A stretch of DNA of 64,000 nt from Cristatella mucedo (GCA_009760855.2 WPIO01000042.1:1956001-2020000), one strand, 5' to 3'; shown: positions 20,911-33,640, counted from the first letter of the stretch. The notes: generated from the letters alone by a model not told the origin. Translations and numbers: made by a program.

Positions 20911-22636
20911 GCAAACAATCAGACAGCCCCCTCGGGCTGTGGCTTGAAGCTGTGTACTCAGCATTTTCTGCGAAGGGTATGCTTAATGAGTTTTAAATTT
21001 TATTAACTTGCCTGACATCGATAATCTAAATTTGACTAATCAGGAAATTGTTTGCTCTGCTGACGCGAGGATTCGATCGATAAGAAATGCTGAGTACTGT
21101 CACACGTAACTGATTGCCACGTGCCGGATCCACAGTCAATGTCACAGGTTAAAATATAATCGTGAGCCAAAATCTAGTGAATAAAGCAGCTGGCGAGCAA
21201 GGACAGACACACACGTAATTTCTTTTTCGTCAGGATCTTTTCACTGCTCTGAGTGGCACGTGTCATTGCTCACACTGAGCCGACTGCAATGACACGATTA
21301 GATTTAGGCACAAGCAGCTAAACCGACCCGAGTTTTGGCATCTCATATGATAAAGCGATCGACCCTATTGGGTGTTATCAGTGTGTGAAAGTAAATTACA
21401 AAGGAATAAACCCACAGTGTACCTCTTAGCTGAATACTTCGTTTGTCACGTAGACAGTCTATTAAAAGGAAATAATTAATTAATAAAAGAAAACGTACCG
21501 ACAGCCTATAATGATAGTCAAACTCTTCGATAAAGTCTGACTGAATACACGCTTCACATTAACTACGCCTATAGGCCTAACTTAACGTCGAGCTAGGTGC
21601 TATTTGCTTCTTAGAAAATAAGACAGATAACCATCATTCAGCTTCATAATTGCAGTGACTATAGCGACTCTCCCAAAGGCTTCACGACCTCTATGCAGTT
21701 CAGGCAATGATTATTTCAAAATTGAATTAAGCTGAGTCGCTGTTTCTTTTCATGGCCTTGGCGATTGCATGCGCATCGCCTTCTGAAGTAATTGGCTCGA
21801 CATCCCAACGAAGGCAGCAAGCTCAAATATGCAATGCATTTGCTGAACATACTCCAGCGGCATCTCAATGAGCAGCACAGTCATCTTTAACACTTTGCTG
21901 TCAATTAAGGATCACGAGGCCTCTATCTATAAAGCTGGCCTGGTTCATTAATAGGAACTAACTAAATTGGTATAACTTGCATATTTCTATAGACTAGCTA
22001 CTATGTTTAGCCGACTGGAGATGGCGAGGGTCTTTCTTGGCGTACGGGAGACGGCGAGGACACAATTTTTGCCTATGAGAGCTGCCGTGCTCTGGAAATC
22101 TTTTTTAACAGACCCAATGTGGCTCACCGGTTTTTTCAAAGCCTTCGAGATTAATCAAAATTTCTCCTGGGTGAGCAGCTCAAGAAATAGTCTCTGGTGA
22201 CTGATGAAAGGGATATACAATAGCATTCACTTAATCTCTATGCAGATACTTTACATATTCCGCCGGCCTCGTGCCCACGACCTTTGCGAGCGAGCTTCTT
22301 ACCCCCGGGCCAGAGCAACTAGGTAGCTTGATTGGCAATTGCAGTCAGTTTGAATCGATTACCAGTTGCTGGAGGTTCTTCATTTGCATCCTGAAAAGAT
22401 TCCTGCATATTCCGATAAAGCAATCACTGCAAATGTTCGACTGGATGATGGAGCAGCAGGTGAAGCAGTATTTGCTGACCGTAGAAAGCAAGAACTGATA
22501 GAGACAGCTGACACGTGCTCCTACTAGCCTGAAATAAGTGCATATGGGCACTAGCTGATCAAATGAGAGAGGCTTTCGGTCGCGCAAGCTAAATAGCCAG
22601 GTTAAGGTACGCTTAGACAGGTGAGACCTTCAGCCA
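20911..22636. other. unassigned sequence
   Basis: Scattered short frames only (for example 22003-22200 and 22271-22498). 22260-22330 is weakly tRNA/SINE-like on the minus strand, but the boxes are not convincing. Confidence 0.35.
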
Positions 22637-22862
22637 GCTTTGAAAAGCTGTCATACAACTTATCGCCAAGCTGGGACCCAAAGCTGTTGATTAACGAGTC
22701 CCAGTTACAATATCCATACGCTAGCTAGCACGTATTGAAGCAAGACTTGAAAAGCTGCTATAACATTTACTTTCGGGATGGAGTGCGAAGCTGTTGATTA
22801 ATGAGTCCAAATTACAAGATGGCTACGCTAGCTAATATCCAACCAAGGCTTGAAACCTCAGT
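22637..22862. repeat. two-copy tandem repeat, period about 108 bp
   Basis: Each unit begins CTTGAAAAGCTG (22639 and 22747) and shares 'AAGCTGTTGATTAA' plus 'GAGTCC', 'TTACAA' and 'TACGCTAGCTA'. A third unit starts with CTTGAAACC near 22848 and then is lost. Not coding. Confidence 0.75.
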
Positions 22863-23496
22863 TTAGGACTTGTGCGCACTTTTCAGTTATCAGCGTCAGT
22901 CTCTTATTGATGCCACGTGTACGCGTTGATAAGTGTATATTTTTTTTATATCACAATCTTGCTGTATAAGGAAGTACTTGTCTTTGTAAACTGGCAGCGA
23001 TAGTGAAAAAATTTAAATGAGTTATTACCTCACAGTCTCCCCTAGAGTGCTAGTGAATCCTAGAATGCATTGAGCTACATGGATTTGAACTTGGTTTGCG
23101 TATTCCTTTTTTTGTTAATTCACATTGCCTTTTGAATCTCTAACATTGGAAGGTAGAACACATTTTACTTCATTCTGGAATTGAGCTAATTTATTTAGGA
23201 TTTTTTTAGCAGAGCTCTGGACACAAGCAGCTACAAGAAAAGGGTTTACGTGCTCTCCTTCATCTGGCGCCTAAATTTTGCCCTTTAGGCAAGCGTGTAC
23301 GCTCTGATATGTGTCAATTGACTTCACCCAGAAACAGGTGTCAATTCGCATGCAAGCCAGCTAAAAGCGCCAATGTCACGCCTCTCTGCTGTCTGGATCC
23401 ACAATGCATGAACGGAAAACGGAAACCGCTCGAAGGGGAAATACCGTGCCCGTGCCTTTATTATAACCTACAATGCCTGCTGACCTCTTAGGCAGC
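22863..23496. other. unassigned sequence
   Basis: AT-rich, no supported gene or repeat. Confidence 0.35.
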
Positions 23497-23690
23497 CAAG
23501 CTGATGTGGCCCAGCGATCAAGGTGATCGCCTCAAATTAAGACCAAGATAAATGTATTTGATGACTGTGGTCGCGGGCTCGAGCCTCGAAACTCTCCTGA
23601 CAGTGATGCTGGTCTTATCAAGCTTCCTACTTGGTGCTCAGCCTTGTGGAAGTGAGAGGGAGGTTTTTTGCTAATGATTGATACGAATGA
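23497..23690 (+). mobile_element. candidate tRNA-derived SINE
   Basis: The head GATGTGGCCCAGCGATCAAGG contains an A-box-like TGGCCCAGCGATCAAGG. A B-box-like GGGCTCGAGCC follows about 70 bp later. The downstream body does not match family S1, so this is a different or very old SINE. The 3' end is not defined. Confidence 0.4.
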
Positions 23691-23983
23691 TAAACACTCA
23701 ACTCTGTTGAACAATGAGTTTTCTATGCCTTGTGGATTTACAGATAAAAGTAAACTTAAGATCGTCAAATTGGCATTCCGATCAGACGAACTGCTTAGCG
23801 CAAAACACCTGCAAGAAACATTCGGAAAGATAGGTCTGACGTTCATTTGCTCACTCGTAGTGCAGCATATGCGCTAGCTGCTCATTGAGTGCGTCTAACT
23901 TACCGAAAGAGATTAGCACAGTGGCTGATCTATGGAGGACTAGACGCTGGAAGATACGCCACGAGTTCTCGCCGCCAGAGCAG

Positions 23984-24105
23984 CTGACCTTGGCAAGGAG
24001 AGCTACAGCTGACCTTGGCAAGGAGAGACACAGCGTCTTCGGCTTAGTCTGAATAGAATTTTGCATACTTTGCATACGGGAGGAACTTTGCATACGGGAG
24101 GAGGC
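23984..24105. repeat. two adjacent short tandem duplications
   Basis: 'AGCTGACCTTGGCAAGGAGA' occurs twice, about 26 bp apart (23984-24034). Just downstream, 'ACTTTGCATACGGGAGGA' occurs twice plus a partial third (24060-24105). Confidence 0.8.
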
Positions 24106-24504
24106 TTAAGCGCTTCAATAGCCCTCCCATAGTCGCACAGTAGATGAGCCTAACCGTGCAAGCACTTCCAGGATTCCTGGAATAGAGAGCTTCAAGGATA
24201 TTGAGTCGCCAGTTCGACCAGAGAGCTTCCAAAGATTGTCAGCATTGGCCTTGCATAAATTCGCTGCTGGTGGAAAAGTGCGCAAGCGAGCGGAGAACGA
24301 CTATTTCATGCTGGGTACCAAATTTTTTTAACAGCTAAGAAAAACGGAAAGCGCAGGTTCACTAAAACCTTTGTTTTCGAGTCAGACCGTCTCGCTCGCA
24401 TCCAGCCGGGCCCCACGACGACGCGGTGCTCTTTGCGACCAAACGCCAAACCGACGAAAAAAGCAGCATTCACTCAAAAGTTGACTAGACTATCAGCATA
24501 TATA

Positions 24505-24506
<2 letters not shown>
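24106..24506. other. unassigned sequence
   Basis: Nothing recognised. Confidence 0.35.

Positions 24507-24560
<54 letters not shown>
24507..24560. repeat. (TA)n microsatellite
   Basis: About 27 uninterrupted TA dinucleotides. Confidence 0.95.
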
Positions 24561-24562
<2 letters not shown>

Positions 24563-27500
24563 GAGAGCGAAGAACTCGCAAAGTTGAACATGACTGAGAC
24601 AGCGGCTTGGAGAAGTTTCCCTGCTGTGGTTCACGGATTTTAGGGCGATCGCAGGTCTGAAAACCAATAGCATTATTCCGCGCGAGCAGCTTCCGTCTCG
24701 GTGAACTGAGTGCAGGCATCATTGGCGGCCGGAAATTGAGAGGCAAGAAAACATCGACGAGGATCGAGGGCCGGATTTTCTTTTTACTGGGCCGCTCTGA
24801 GAGCTCCACAGGAGGCAATTTTGAAGGCGCCGTTCCTGGACATTAGATGACGCAGTCTTTAGCAGAGGTCTGGCATGCATGTCGATGGGCTAGATAGGTA
24901 CTACATCCGCTTATCGGGAGTGTGCTAGAAATGCATTACTCTAGCCTTTGTGTACCCTTTGTCAGCTTCGATGACCGATTCTTTTAGCTTCCAGAACCAA
25001 GCGAGGGTTTGCCCGTGGTCCGTGGCTGTGTAGCAAAGCACAATCTTGGCATAACTGCCCGACATGATTTGGAGGCATGAAAACATTCAGAAGCTTGAAA
25101 TTTTAGTTAAAGGGCGTGCTGCCGCTTTAGACTGAACAGCGAGCGTGAGGCGGTTTGTGCTAGAAAAGGTCCGGGTCCGCCAAAGCAGTGACCACGTGGT
25201 CTCGTGACTTCGGAGAAAACTCGCCATTGCTGCCAAGGCTTATAGCTGCTGCAAGACGCTCAACTGGCACTAAAGTTTCCTACGGCTAAAGCGGCTGCCG
25301 GCCATACAGCTTTTTCAGCCTACAGCAGGCAGCGGCGGCGGCTTGTAGTCCATCAGATGTCTAGCATGCTAGAGTAAGCAGCTTGCAGAGGTTGCTCCTT
25401 AACTCCAAGTCAGAGGTGTTGCCAGGCTGGCAACATGGCGTGTGCTCCTTAGCTCTCTCCTTTCTCCTCCTGCCATCTTGACCGAACGGAAACGACGTTC
25501 AGCTTTCATATGCCTCTTCTCGCTCTTAGTCATCACCACCGCGATTATAAAATGACGTTATTTTAACGAGAGATTCGACTTGACCGTACGTCAGAGAGTT
25601 CCCTATAAGCGAAACGTGGATCAGTCACTCTGCATTTTATTTGCCCTTGAATTTTGTTGAAGAAGAAATCCATGATTCGTCATTTGAAGGGAATTCGTGG
25701 TCTTCAGGGTTAGATAAGTGCTGCGATGTCAGTTTAAAATGCATCGACACAAGCTCCTTGGAATGTATCAATGTCATCCTTCTACCAGCACAACCGGGCA
25801 AGCTCCCGGAATAAAAGATGTGAAATCAAAGCATGCTTTTATGTATTGCTATTTTGACTTGCAGATCGACCAAAGGCCGTTCCAGAGCGGCTAAAATTAC
25901 CTTTCAAAACCAGAGCTTTGCCTGTGGGAGTGTTCGTCCAAGCTAGATTGCGGAGACGGTACTCTATTGTGCTTTCTGCACACGGCTTAAAGCTGTTACT
26001 TTTAAAAGGACCACTCACTTATCCGAGCTAAATGAGTTGAACTCTCAGAATTTCGGTGGGCATTTTGTGTCACTTGGATGGTTGTTGGCATCCATTACAC
26101 CCGCTTCAATCGGCAACCAAGACCTGGTGCACCAGGAAGCTCGCCGATCCCGGAAAATGGCAACAACCCCAGACTATTGGTCAGCTGACCTCCCAAACTC
26201 AGCATTCGTGGACGAACTAATCCTTTTCATTAAGCTGCCTGTGTAGCTAGCATATACTGTATACTTCGATTCTCCCCCCCCCCCGCCGCTGTTTATGATT
26301 GGCCCTCCTGGCAAGTTAGGTTTTTTAAACTAAATACTCTATATAGCATGCGCATTGGCTAGTAGATGATATAGGTACCCTAATTGACGTGCTTCACACA
26401 CATGCAACGACAATAGTTCACCGTTCATGTGGTTTCAAAAAGTGCTTGAAAGCTGTGTGCCTGTAGCAGCAGCAGCAACAAAAGCAGCAGAAAAAACTCA
26501 AGTTGGATGACTTTCGCCAAGCACGATAATTAGTTGTTGATTATTTCTAAAGTCTTCCAAGGTTAAAAGAAAAGTAGCACTTTAGTAGAGTCATCAGACA
26601 GCAAATAGCTTGGTTTTCGTAATCTTTGTGCGCTTAAGACATATTTTTTTACAACGGGTCAAAACGCAAGAAAGCTTATAACTTCCATGAGATTTTCCGA
26701 GTGAATCTGCCCACGGAGACGAGAAGGCTCCGAAGAAAAATTTGTTTCTTCCACCGCTCTTAGGCCTCCCCAGTGGACCGACTGTCAGACCATCGAGCTA
26801 CTGATAAATATTCTGGTGACGTCAGGTGACTTGTTATTAGTCACCGTGACGTGTAAACTGAAGAAGGAAATTTTTTTCGAGGGCCAGGCTGCCAATGCTA
26901 GCACACGGAAGAGTGTCGCAGTGACCCCGAGGCCACAGCCCCAGCACTGGGTTAAAACCGAGCGAGATCTTGGTTTATATAAAATCCGCTCTGCGCCTGC
27001 CCTCGGAGCCTTGAAAGAGGCGTCTGCTTCTATTTCACGCCACTATTGGGTCGTAATTAAACGCTTTTAAAAAGACATGCGTTTGACTTTAGCACTTCCG
27101 GTTGAATGGAACTTTGAAAGTACTGGCCGCGCTTCAAGCTCAGCGAGCATCTACTGAAAACGTGCATGCGTCTGGCATAACTCGTGGGTAGGGCATACGA
27201 ATGCAGTGCAAGAGAGTCAAGTTGCTCTTGACTATTAGGATCTCACATTCTTAACTGACAATTTTAGGCGCTGTTCCGAACGCGGTTCATTCGCTTTCAC
27301 ATCTCTAGGCCATATCCAGTACATACATGCGGACGAGTTTGACGACAAGCTTGGCTTGTACAACTCAATGACGTTACGACATAGGAGAACTAAATGGGCA
27401 CTGAAGACGCTTGGAACTGGCAGGCTGGGCGCGCCGCTAACCTAAAGTGAGTGCAACCTCTGAAGGATGGACAAAACTAGGGCACAGGCCTAGTTGCCAT

Positions 27501-27959
27501 TACAAACGTGACTGTACATATCATAAATACCCTTAATACATCTTGGCCTCCTCGTAATACTGCTGCGAACTCAAAGACCGGAGGAACCGGCCGCCTACTG
27601 TATCTACTCCGTCTGCTCGCTGAGCTGGCGCATGCGCGATTGGTCTTACAAATCTTGGCACAGTTTGGCTTCACTCAGAGCTTCTCGAGAGAGTGCAGGA
27701 TGGGCGCCATCTTTCCCCCGTTTGCCCAACATTAAAGGTAAACTTTCTGCTACTCGAACGTCGTGAAGCGGCACTCATTTAGGGCAGCCAGCTCAGCCTC
27801 TCACCTGTGAGGTGTAAGCCGTCTTCGACTGATTGGAGTTAGACTCCATCAAAATATAAGTATTCGAGCACTAGAATTAACCTAGCTAGCTGTCATCTGC
27901 TCGGCTCCACAAGGTTGTAAAAGACGGCAGCTACAATACATTCTCGATTCTAGTAAAAA
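24561..27959. other. long unassigned stretch
   Basis: 3.4 kb without a supported gene or a repeat partner in this window. Small features are a C13 run near 26273-26285 and the triplet-rich stretch 'AGCAGCAGCAGCAAC' near 26467. Short frames (26037-26246, 26816-27070, 27508-27735) are unrecognised and lack splice or initiation context. Confidence 0.35.
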
Positions 27960-28180
27960 CTTCTTTGCTGCTTTAGCAGCCTCTTTTGCATAGCTGCATA
28001 AGAGCCTTAAAGGCTATCACCACCGCTGGTAAATAAATAGATAAATAAATAGAAAATAAAGGATTCAAAACTACGACTTCGGACCGAGGTCGTAGGTGGT
28101 TGCTGTTTACGACCTCGAGACCAAGGTCGTGCAGAGCTACCATGCAGTAAGTAGCTAGCGGGCCATCACGGCCCACTTTG
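27960..28180 (-). mobile_element. tRNA-derived SINE family S1, with internal TAAA expansion
   Basis: Minus-strand S1 copy. The body block CTTATGCAGCTATGCAAAAG replaces the usual CTTCTGTCGCTCTAC, a TAAATAAATAGA tract (about 28031-28063) splits the body, and the head near 28150-28180 reads GTGGGCCGTGATGGCCCGC. The accepted B box is degraded. A partial duplication of the ACCTCGG...GGTCGT stretch is visible at 28080-28130. Confidence 0.65.
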
Positions 28181-28550
28181 CAGGCAACAAAGCTGCCATG
28201 TAGTGAAGGATAGTTGAGTACGAGGTCTCATGGTAGAGACGCTGGGCTTTGTGGCAGGTGACCGGTAGTTGAGACACGACGGCTGTCAACGATCTAGAGC
28301 TCGTTGGAAATAAAGACTGGGCGGCCGATCCGAGAATCCACATTCGTTTTACTGACAGCTTATCGACGAGGAGATGAGGCAGCTACATGAATCGGCCCTG
28401 ACCGTGTGTGGCCTGTAGGACCAAGCAGCAAACGCTTACGAACAATGCAAAGTGGCTAAATCCAAGACTGCAGCTCAACAAGCGGTCGTACACAAAGGAA
28501 AAGTCTTAACTTTTTGCTGGCTTCTTTGAGCCGTTGGTTAGCTCAGACGA
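28181..28550. other. unassigned sequence
   Basis: No supported gene. 28200-28345 is tRNA/SINE-like in composition only. Confidence 0.35.
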
Positions 28551-29006
28551 GATGCTGTCTAGGCCCTTCATTATTCGGCTCTAGCTTACCTATCAGATCT
28601 ACTCCCACCCTAGGCATCGTACACACGCTTTTTGAAATCTAATTGTGTACGTACACCTCGTACGAACCTCAAATCCTTTGGAGACCGTGTCTTTAGTATG
28701 TATGATCCCAAAGCCGGAAACTCGCTTCCGACTTGCGTCAAGACATCTCCCGACTTGTCCGCAAGAAACTAAAAACGCATTTATTTATCAATCACAGCAT
28801 TTACTGAGTCACGCGGTTTTTCTTTTACGTGCTTCTGCGTGCTGACACTGTATGCCGCCACTAAACGTACTTGCATGCTGACATGTCAGGCCCAACCCTG
28901 TTGTTGTTTTTATTGAGCTGCTAATAGCCGTTCGATCGTGTTTCCTTCGCTGCAAAGTGCCTTGAAAGAGATTGAGTTCTCTGAGAGCGAAACATCAAAC
29001 GTATTA
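28551..29006 (+). mobile_element. L2-like LINE 3' fragment
   Basis: Old plus-strand copy of the last coding block (NLKSFGDR-type sequence near 28668-28700, then 'CCCAAAGCCGGAAACTCGC') with 3' UTR landmarks 'GTGCTTCTGCGTGCTGACAC' and the tail 'AAAGAGATTGAGTTCTCTGA', ending at about 29006. The (ATT)n is reduced to ATTATA. Confidence 0.75.
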
Positions 29007-29007
29007 T

Positions 29008-29395
29008 AACCAGGTCATCGAAAACGGCCCCGGTGAGGTTATAGTCGACGTAACGGTGCCGTTTGAATGATGCCCTGGTGGTGGCGGCCCGAGAAAAAAG
29101 AAGTTGATCACTACGAGGACATAGCCCGGTCTTTCCTGAACCGCTGACTACCGTTCGGCAGTAGTGAGACCCTTCGTGATCGGTGCTCTGGGTGGCCGGA
29201 TAATGAATCCTGCCTGGTGGACCTCGGCATTTTGCGCGAGGAACGGGCGGCATTAAGGTGGCTGTGCGTCTCCGACGCCATTACTGGCTCGGAAGCCCTC
29301 GCGGTTCCCGTTCCTGAACCGGGAGGCGTGGGAAGCTCCTGCGTCCCCGGCAGGGCAGGAGTCCTTCGGCTAAGGTACGGTGATTTGTCAAGATA
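29008..29395 (+). pseudogene. C-terminal fragment of an R2/NeSL-type LINE (REL endonuclease part)
   Basis: Directly after the L2 tail, the plus strand reads VIENGPGEVIVDVTVPFE, then (after a stop) PRKKKLITT, FVIGALGG, and in a shifted frame LREERAALRWLCVSDAITGS. From knowledge of site-specific LINEs, the order 'VDVTVPFE ... K/R-rich ... VGALG ... LCVSDAI' matches the C-terminal restriction-like endonuclease region of R2/R4/NeSL-type elements. VDVTVPFE contains the expected acidic residue. There is no RT here, and several stops show it is dead. It could have been carried in by the L2 or be an independent 5'-truncated insertion. Confidence 0.55.
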
Positions 29396-31560
29396 TTTAA
29401 TATGCGCAAAATAATATTATTGCTATTATGAGAAGAGCCGACAGTGGCATGAACGCGGGCGTGCGGCTGTCGGCTTGGGCTAGCTGCCCGCCCTGGGGTC
29501 GGCCAATTGCGGTGCCGCGGTCGTCTTGCTATCGTCGGCGTCGCTCGCTCCCTCGCTGTCTGCCTCCTGGCTGCTGGCCCCGAGCGTGCCCTGAGCGTGC
29601 CCTGAGCGCGTCCTCTCCTTCTTCGTCCACGCGACGCTACCAAACTGGCCACCAGTGAGCACACGTTCACACGGGCCGTGCGAACCCGTGCGAGCGGCCC
29701 GCGCCCGAGTGCGACCTAAGCATGCGGCCTGGTGGAGGAAGCCAGTGCGAGCCAGGCAATGGAGCTCGGCACTCTGCACTCTGACCTCGAACCTCGACCT
29801 CGAACCTCGACCTCGAACCTCGGGCCCAACCTCGAACCTCGACCACTCTCTGCACTCGGGCCAGGACCTCGCGTGACACGATGCTCGTTAGCTGACACAT
29901 GTCTGCTGACTGAGAAAGGCATGACGTTACGTCCATGTCACAGTCGAATTGATGCCACTTGGCGACACACCAGCAGTACACGTGGATGCGTCGGACAACG
30001 AACGAGATGCTCGTAGGCCTGAAGTATTCACAGTGAAGTGCACGAAGTAGTGCCAGGAAAGAATGCAAGCAATTCCGATCAAGTGCATAAGTGCTTCCAG
30101 TGCGAATCCAAGTTCATAAAGTGCTTAGCATAGGAGACGAGAGACCAGCGGCTTGGTAAACCTGCTCTGCTTGGACGTCAAGGTTAGTTTTGTCAGGTGG
30201 AGTGCCACGGTTGACCAACAGAGGTGGATAAGCGGACATTTCTTGACCAGGGTCTCTGATCTTCTGACGTATCGGCTTGCATTGAGTAAAGATCAATGCG
30301 TGCCAGCTAGCCCAGGCAGTGCGTATCAGAACCTGAAAGGAGCGTCTGCCACAGCTCGGACGTGCTGCGGATGTCCCAGGAGGCGCGTGCGTCCGGTTGA
30401 GGTTGAGGACAGCGAGACAAGCTGCATCGCATCAGAAATGCTGAGCAGCCGTCCTGCTGTTGCGTAGCTTCGGCGCAAACGAAGAGAAGCGGGAGCCGCA
30501 GCAGCTAGAGAGCGGGAGCCGCCGCCGCTAGCTCATTAGCGTATTAGCGACCTATAATTTCCCTTTAAGCACACACTCTGGGCTCAGTTTTAATTTGCAG
30601 CCACGGTCAGACCAAAGCGAGCAGTGCCGACGAGAAAAGGCTAAGCTAAGGCCATCGCACTAAATAAAAGTGTTCCGTGCTGTCGTTAGCCCGACCTGGC
30701 TCAGCTATGGGGTAAGCTAGATAGGCCAGCGTGCTGCAACCCACACCCAGCAAGGGCATCACACACGCAGCAAGCACAGACTGAACCACAGGTCCGCACT
30801 GGCACCGCTCGGCCAGGCTCACCCCAGGCCAACCTGCCGACTAGCAATGGGGCTGGGTTTTCATGTGCACTTACAAGTGCCACCTAGGTCAAGTGCTATT
30901 GTGTGCCGTCTTAGTCAACATGCGGCCAAAGAGGACTAATTGGATTCCAAGAATGCGCTTAAATCCAGATGCATGTGTCCTGGAAAACCGTCGATATCAA
31001 GAAAACTAGTGGCCACTCCCACACAGCCCCAAGCTGAGCTGAGGCTTTGGACAGGTAGCCTCAGCATCGAGGCCTCGGAGAAGAGATACGTTAGATTAGT
31101 GTCGCCGTCCGAGCTCGATTTGTGAAGTTTCACTTTCTACCTTTCCCGTGTCAACTGGTTAATGCAATAGCAGTTAGTCGGCATTGGCAGAACTGGAATG
31201 ATCCCAGATAGAGTCGAGTATTTGGTTGTGAATTCGGCATCCCATGCACGAAAGATGCGGGGTGCTGCTCACACAGTCTCGTGTCTGGGTCAAATATGCC
31301 CTGAGACTCGCTGTGGCTTAGCATCGCACCGCTTGAGGCCTTGTAAGCAGCTAGAGCCGGAAGTGTCGTACCAAGTCGCAAGTCTTTAAAGCTGCAGCAA
31401 ACAGCTGGCTCACTAGCGTCACCGTTGAGGCAGAGCCTGCTCTATACGAATACAAGTAACGAGTCACGGGCTGTAAACGGATATGGGTCACAAGAGTAAT
31501 GACGCTGGGTTTCACACTTTGTATCGCTTTATATCACTGGCTTCTAACCGAGTATATATA
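29396..31560. other. GC-rich unassigned stretch
   Basis: 29430-30540 is GC- and CpG-rich and opens long frames on both strands, none protein-like. A 9-bp inverted repeat (AGCCGACAG and CTGTCGGCT, near 29436-29475) is visible. No splice-linked exon was found. Confidence 0.35.
29777..29850. repeat. short tandem repeat, ACCTCG-based
   Basis: About six imperfect units of CCTCGAACCTCGA. Confidence 0.8.
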
Positions 31561-31686
31561 CAATTCATTTATATAGCACCCCATGAGAACTTAATCTCTA
31601 TTCAGGCCCTTTACATATGCCTCGGGGCTCGACTCGAGCTGGAAGACCATGGCCGGAGCGAGCACCTTAACCGCTGGACCAAACCA
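31561..31686 (-). mobile_element. tRNA-L2 composite SINE (family S2)
   Basis: On the minus strand the head reads TGGTCCAGCGGTTAAGG (good A box) and GAGTCGAGCCCC (B-box-like). It is joined to a body that is the L2 3' tail ('TATGTAAAGGGCCTGAATAG', 'AGATTAAGTTCTC', then a TATATAAATG end). A tRNA head on a LINE tail is the MIR-like design that lets a SINE use the LINE machinery. The head end abuts the (CA)n tract. Confidence 0.7.
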
Positions 31687-31687
31687 G

Positions 31688-31851
<164 letters not shown>

Positions 31852-31854
31852 ATA

Positions 31855-32308
31855 ACTTTAAGGTTCTGTCCCTTATTTTTAGATCCCTTCATTCTCTTGC
31901 TCCAGCCTACCTACCAGAACTACTCCCTTGCAGGCGAAGAGCCATACAACTAGCTGTTGTGAGTTGAATAGTTTACTCTGTAAGAACCTCAAAGCCATTT
32001 GAGACCATGCTTTAGTTCCTACGCTCCTAAAGGCTGGAACTCACTACCAACGCACGTCACAACCTCACCTGACATGACATTTGAAAAGAAGCTTATAACT
32101 CACTTGTCTGTTATTGCATTTGATGGGTCTTCGCGATTCGTACTTCTTATGCATGTGCCTACTTACAATGTGCATGCTGCTTGCGAATGTTACCATCAAT
32201 CATTTTGGTAATGCTCTCTATACAGCATCTTAAAAGTGCATAGAAAGAGATTCATTTCTCTGAGGCCGCTATACAAATGTGTTATTTGTATTATTACTTC
32301 TATTATTA
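31855..32308 (+). mobile_element. L2-like LINE 3' fragment
   Basis: Plus-strand relic: 'CTTCATTCTCTTGCTCCAGC' (LHSLAPAYL block), 'TACGCTCCTAAAGGCTGGAA' (YAPKAWNSLP block), 3' UTR, 'AAAGAGATTCATTTCTCTGA' and an ATT-rich tail. 5' truncated. Confidence 0.75.
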
Positions 32309-32719
32309 TAGTCATCCTTACCTGGTGATCCAGAATGCCAAGTGACTCTTAGGGTGAGACGTCTACCTACGTACTCTAAAATTGCCGTCACCTGATCAGG
32401 CGTGGCTGGTCTTCGCCTTCGGATTAGGCAAAACTAATCAGTTTTTCCTTTATTCTTGCTTTGAATACGCGACTTTTCCATAATTTCGAGCTCTATTGCC
32501 TACATATTGCTTGGATGAGTTCCAAATTCTTCATCTTTAAATGACTGCTACTGATTCGGAATAGAAGCTCAGTTCCATTGTGTTGAATGTTGGTAGACAA
32601 AATTAATTATTACTTATTAGAAGACTCCAACAATGACTGGCTTCCTCGGCAAAAATGTGTTAGCCATCGAGAATCCAGCATACGTAGCACAAATAGCACC
32701 ATCCTGTAAGCGCTGCTGC
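32309..32719. other. unassigned sequence
   Basis: Nothing recognised. Confidence 0.35.
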
Positions 32720-32990
32720 ATTCGACTGTGCTGCTGCTTCTGCTGCTTCTTCTGCTCATCCTCCTCCTCCATCCATCTTCCTCCTTCCTGTTCCTGCTGC
32801 TGCTTCTGCTGCTCCTGCTGCTCCTGCTCATTATTTCCACCCTCCTCCTCATCTTCCCCCTCCTGCTTCATGCTCCTGCTTCTGATGCTCCTGCTTCATG
32901 CTCCTGCTTCTGATGCTCCTGCTTCTGATGCTCCTGCTTCTGATGCTCACATGCTCACATGCTCCAGCTCCAGCTGCTGCTGCTGCTGTC
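32720..32990. repeat. CTG/CTC-rich tract with a 15-bp tandem repeat
   Basis: Trinucleotide-rich 32720-32865, then about five copies of TGATGCTCCTGCTTC-like 15-mers (32868-32947) and a short CTG run near 32970. Leu-, Ser- and Cys-rich frames here are composition artefacts. Confidence 0.85.
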
Positions 32991-33640
32991 GAATGATGCA
33001 ACAGAACCGCTCGCCATGAAGCAATTGCTTGCACCGGTTCCGGCGCACATGCAAGTGCTACATGAGGATGTGATCCTGCAATATAACCTAACACAATCGT
33101 CGCGCTGTAAGTAATATATGTAATAATAAGCTGCTCACCATCTGCACAGCTGCTTACTGTGCCTAGCTATTTGCGACCGCAACTGGCTAATGCCACCACA
33201 GCTGTCCTGCCCGGTGTTCGTTCGGGAGTTACCGACCTATGACTTAGCATCCAATGCCGGTGCACCCAGCGGCATCCACGCTTGTCTCAGTAGAGATGGC
33301 AAAGTCACGGGACGCAGTTTTAACGTGACGCCGATGCCTTGGACAAGAACTGGCTCTGCTTTACGGTGATGGTGTGATCAATTGCACGACCACGGAACGG
33401 CACCGATTTGCTTGACGAAAGGTGCGAGGCATCTTTCGTCACCGATGGCACGTCATCAAGTGGCTCGACGTCGGATGCCAGCAGCAGTTCGATCTGCAGC
33501 AGCCTAAGTGGCTGCTTTCGGAGTAGGCAGGTCCAGGTCAAGAACGCCAAGGCCATCGCTCGACAGCAACGAGTGCGAAGGCCATTTTTCTCATCAGAAA
33601 TGTGCAAGTCAATTTGTCGGTGCTCGGTCGTAGCGGTCAC
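32991..33640. other. unassigned sequence downstream of the FN3 gene
   Basis: Frames at 33408-33662 (plus) and 33640-33320 (minus) overlap and are unrecognised. On the minus strand this lies beyond the proposed poly(A) site. Confidence 0.3.

Noticed and set aside
20523-20996. Long plus- and minus-strand frames over the CT tract (Leu/Ser/Cys or Arg/Glu/Gln repeats)
   Set aside because: Open only because the dinucleotide or hexamer repeat has no stops. The same applies at 3001, 5611, 31689, 38691, 53730, 54953 and 63629.
24561-27959. Host exons in the long unassigned stretch
   Set aside because: Short frames there lack splice borders, domain motifs or conserved-looking composition.
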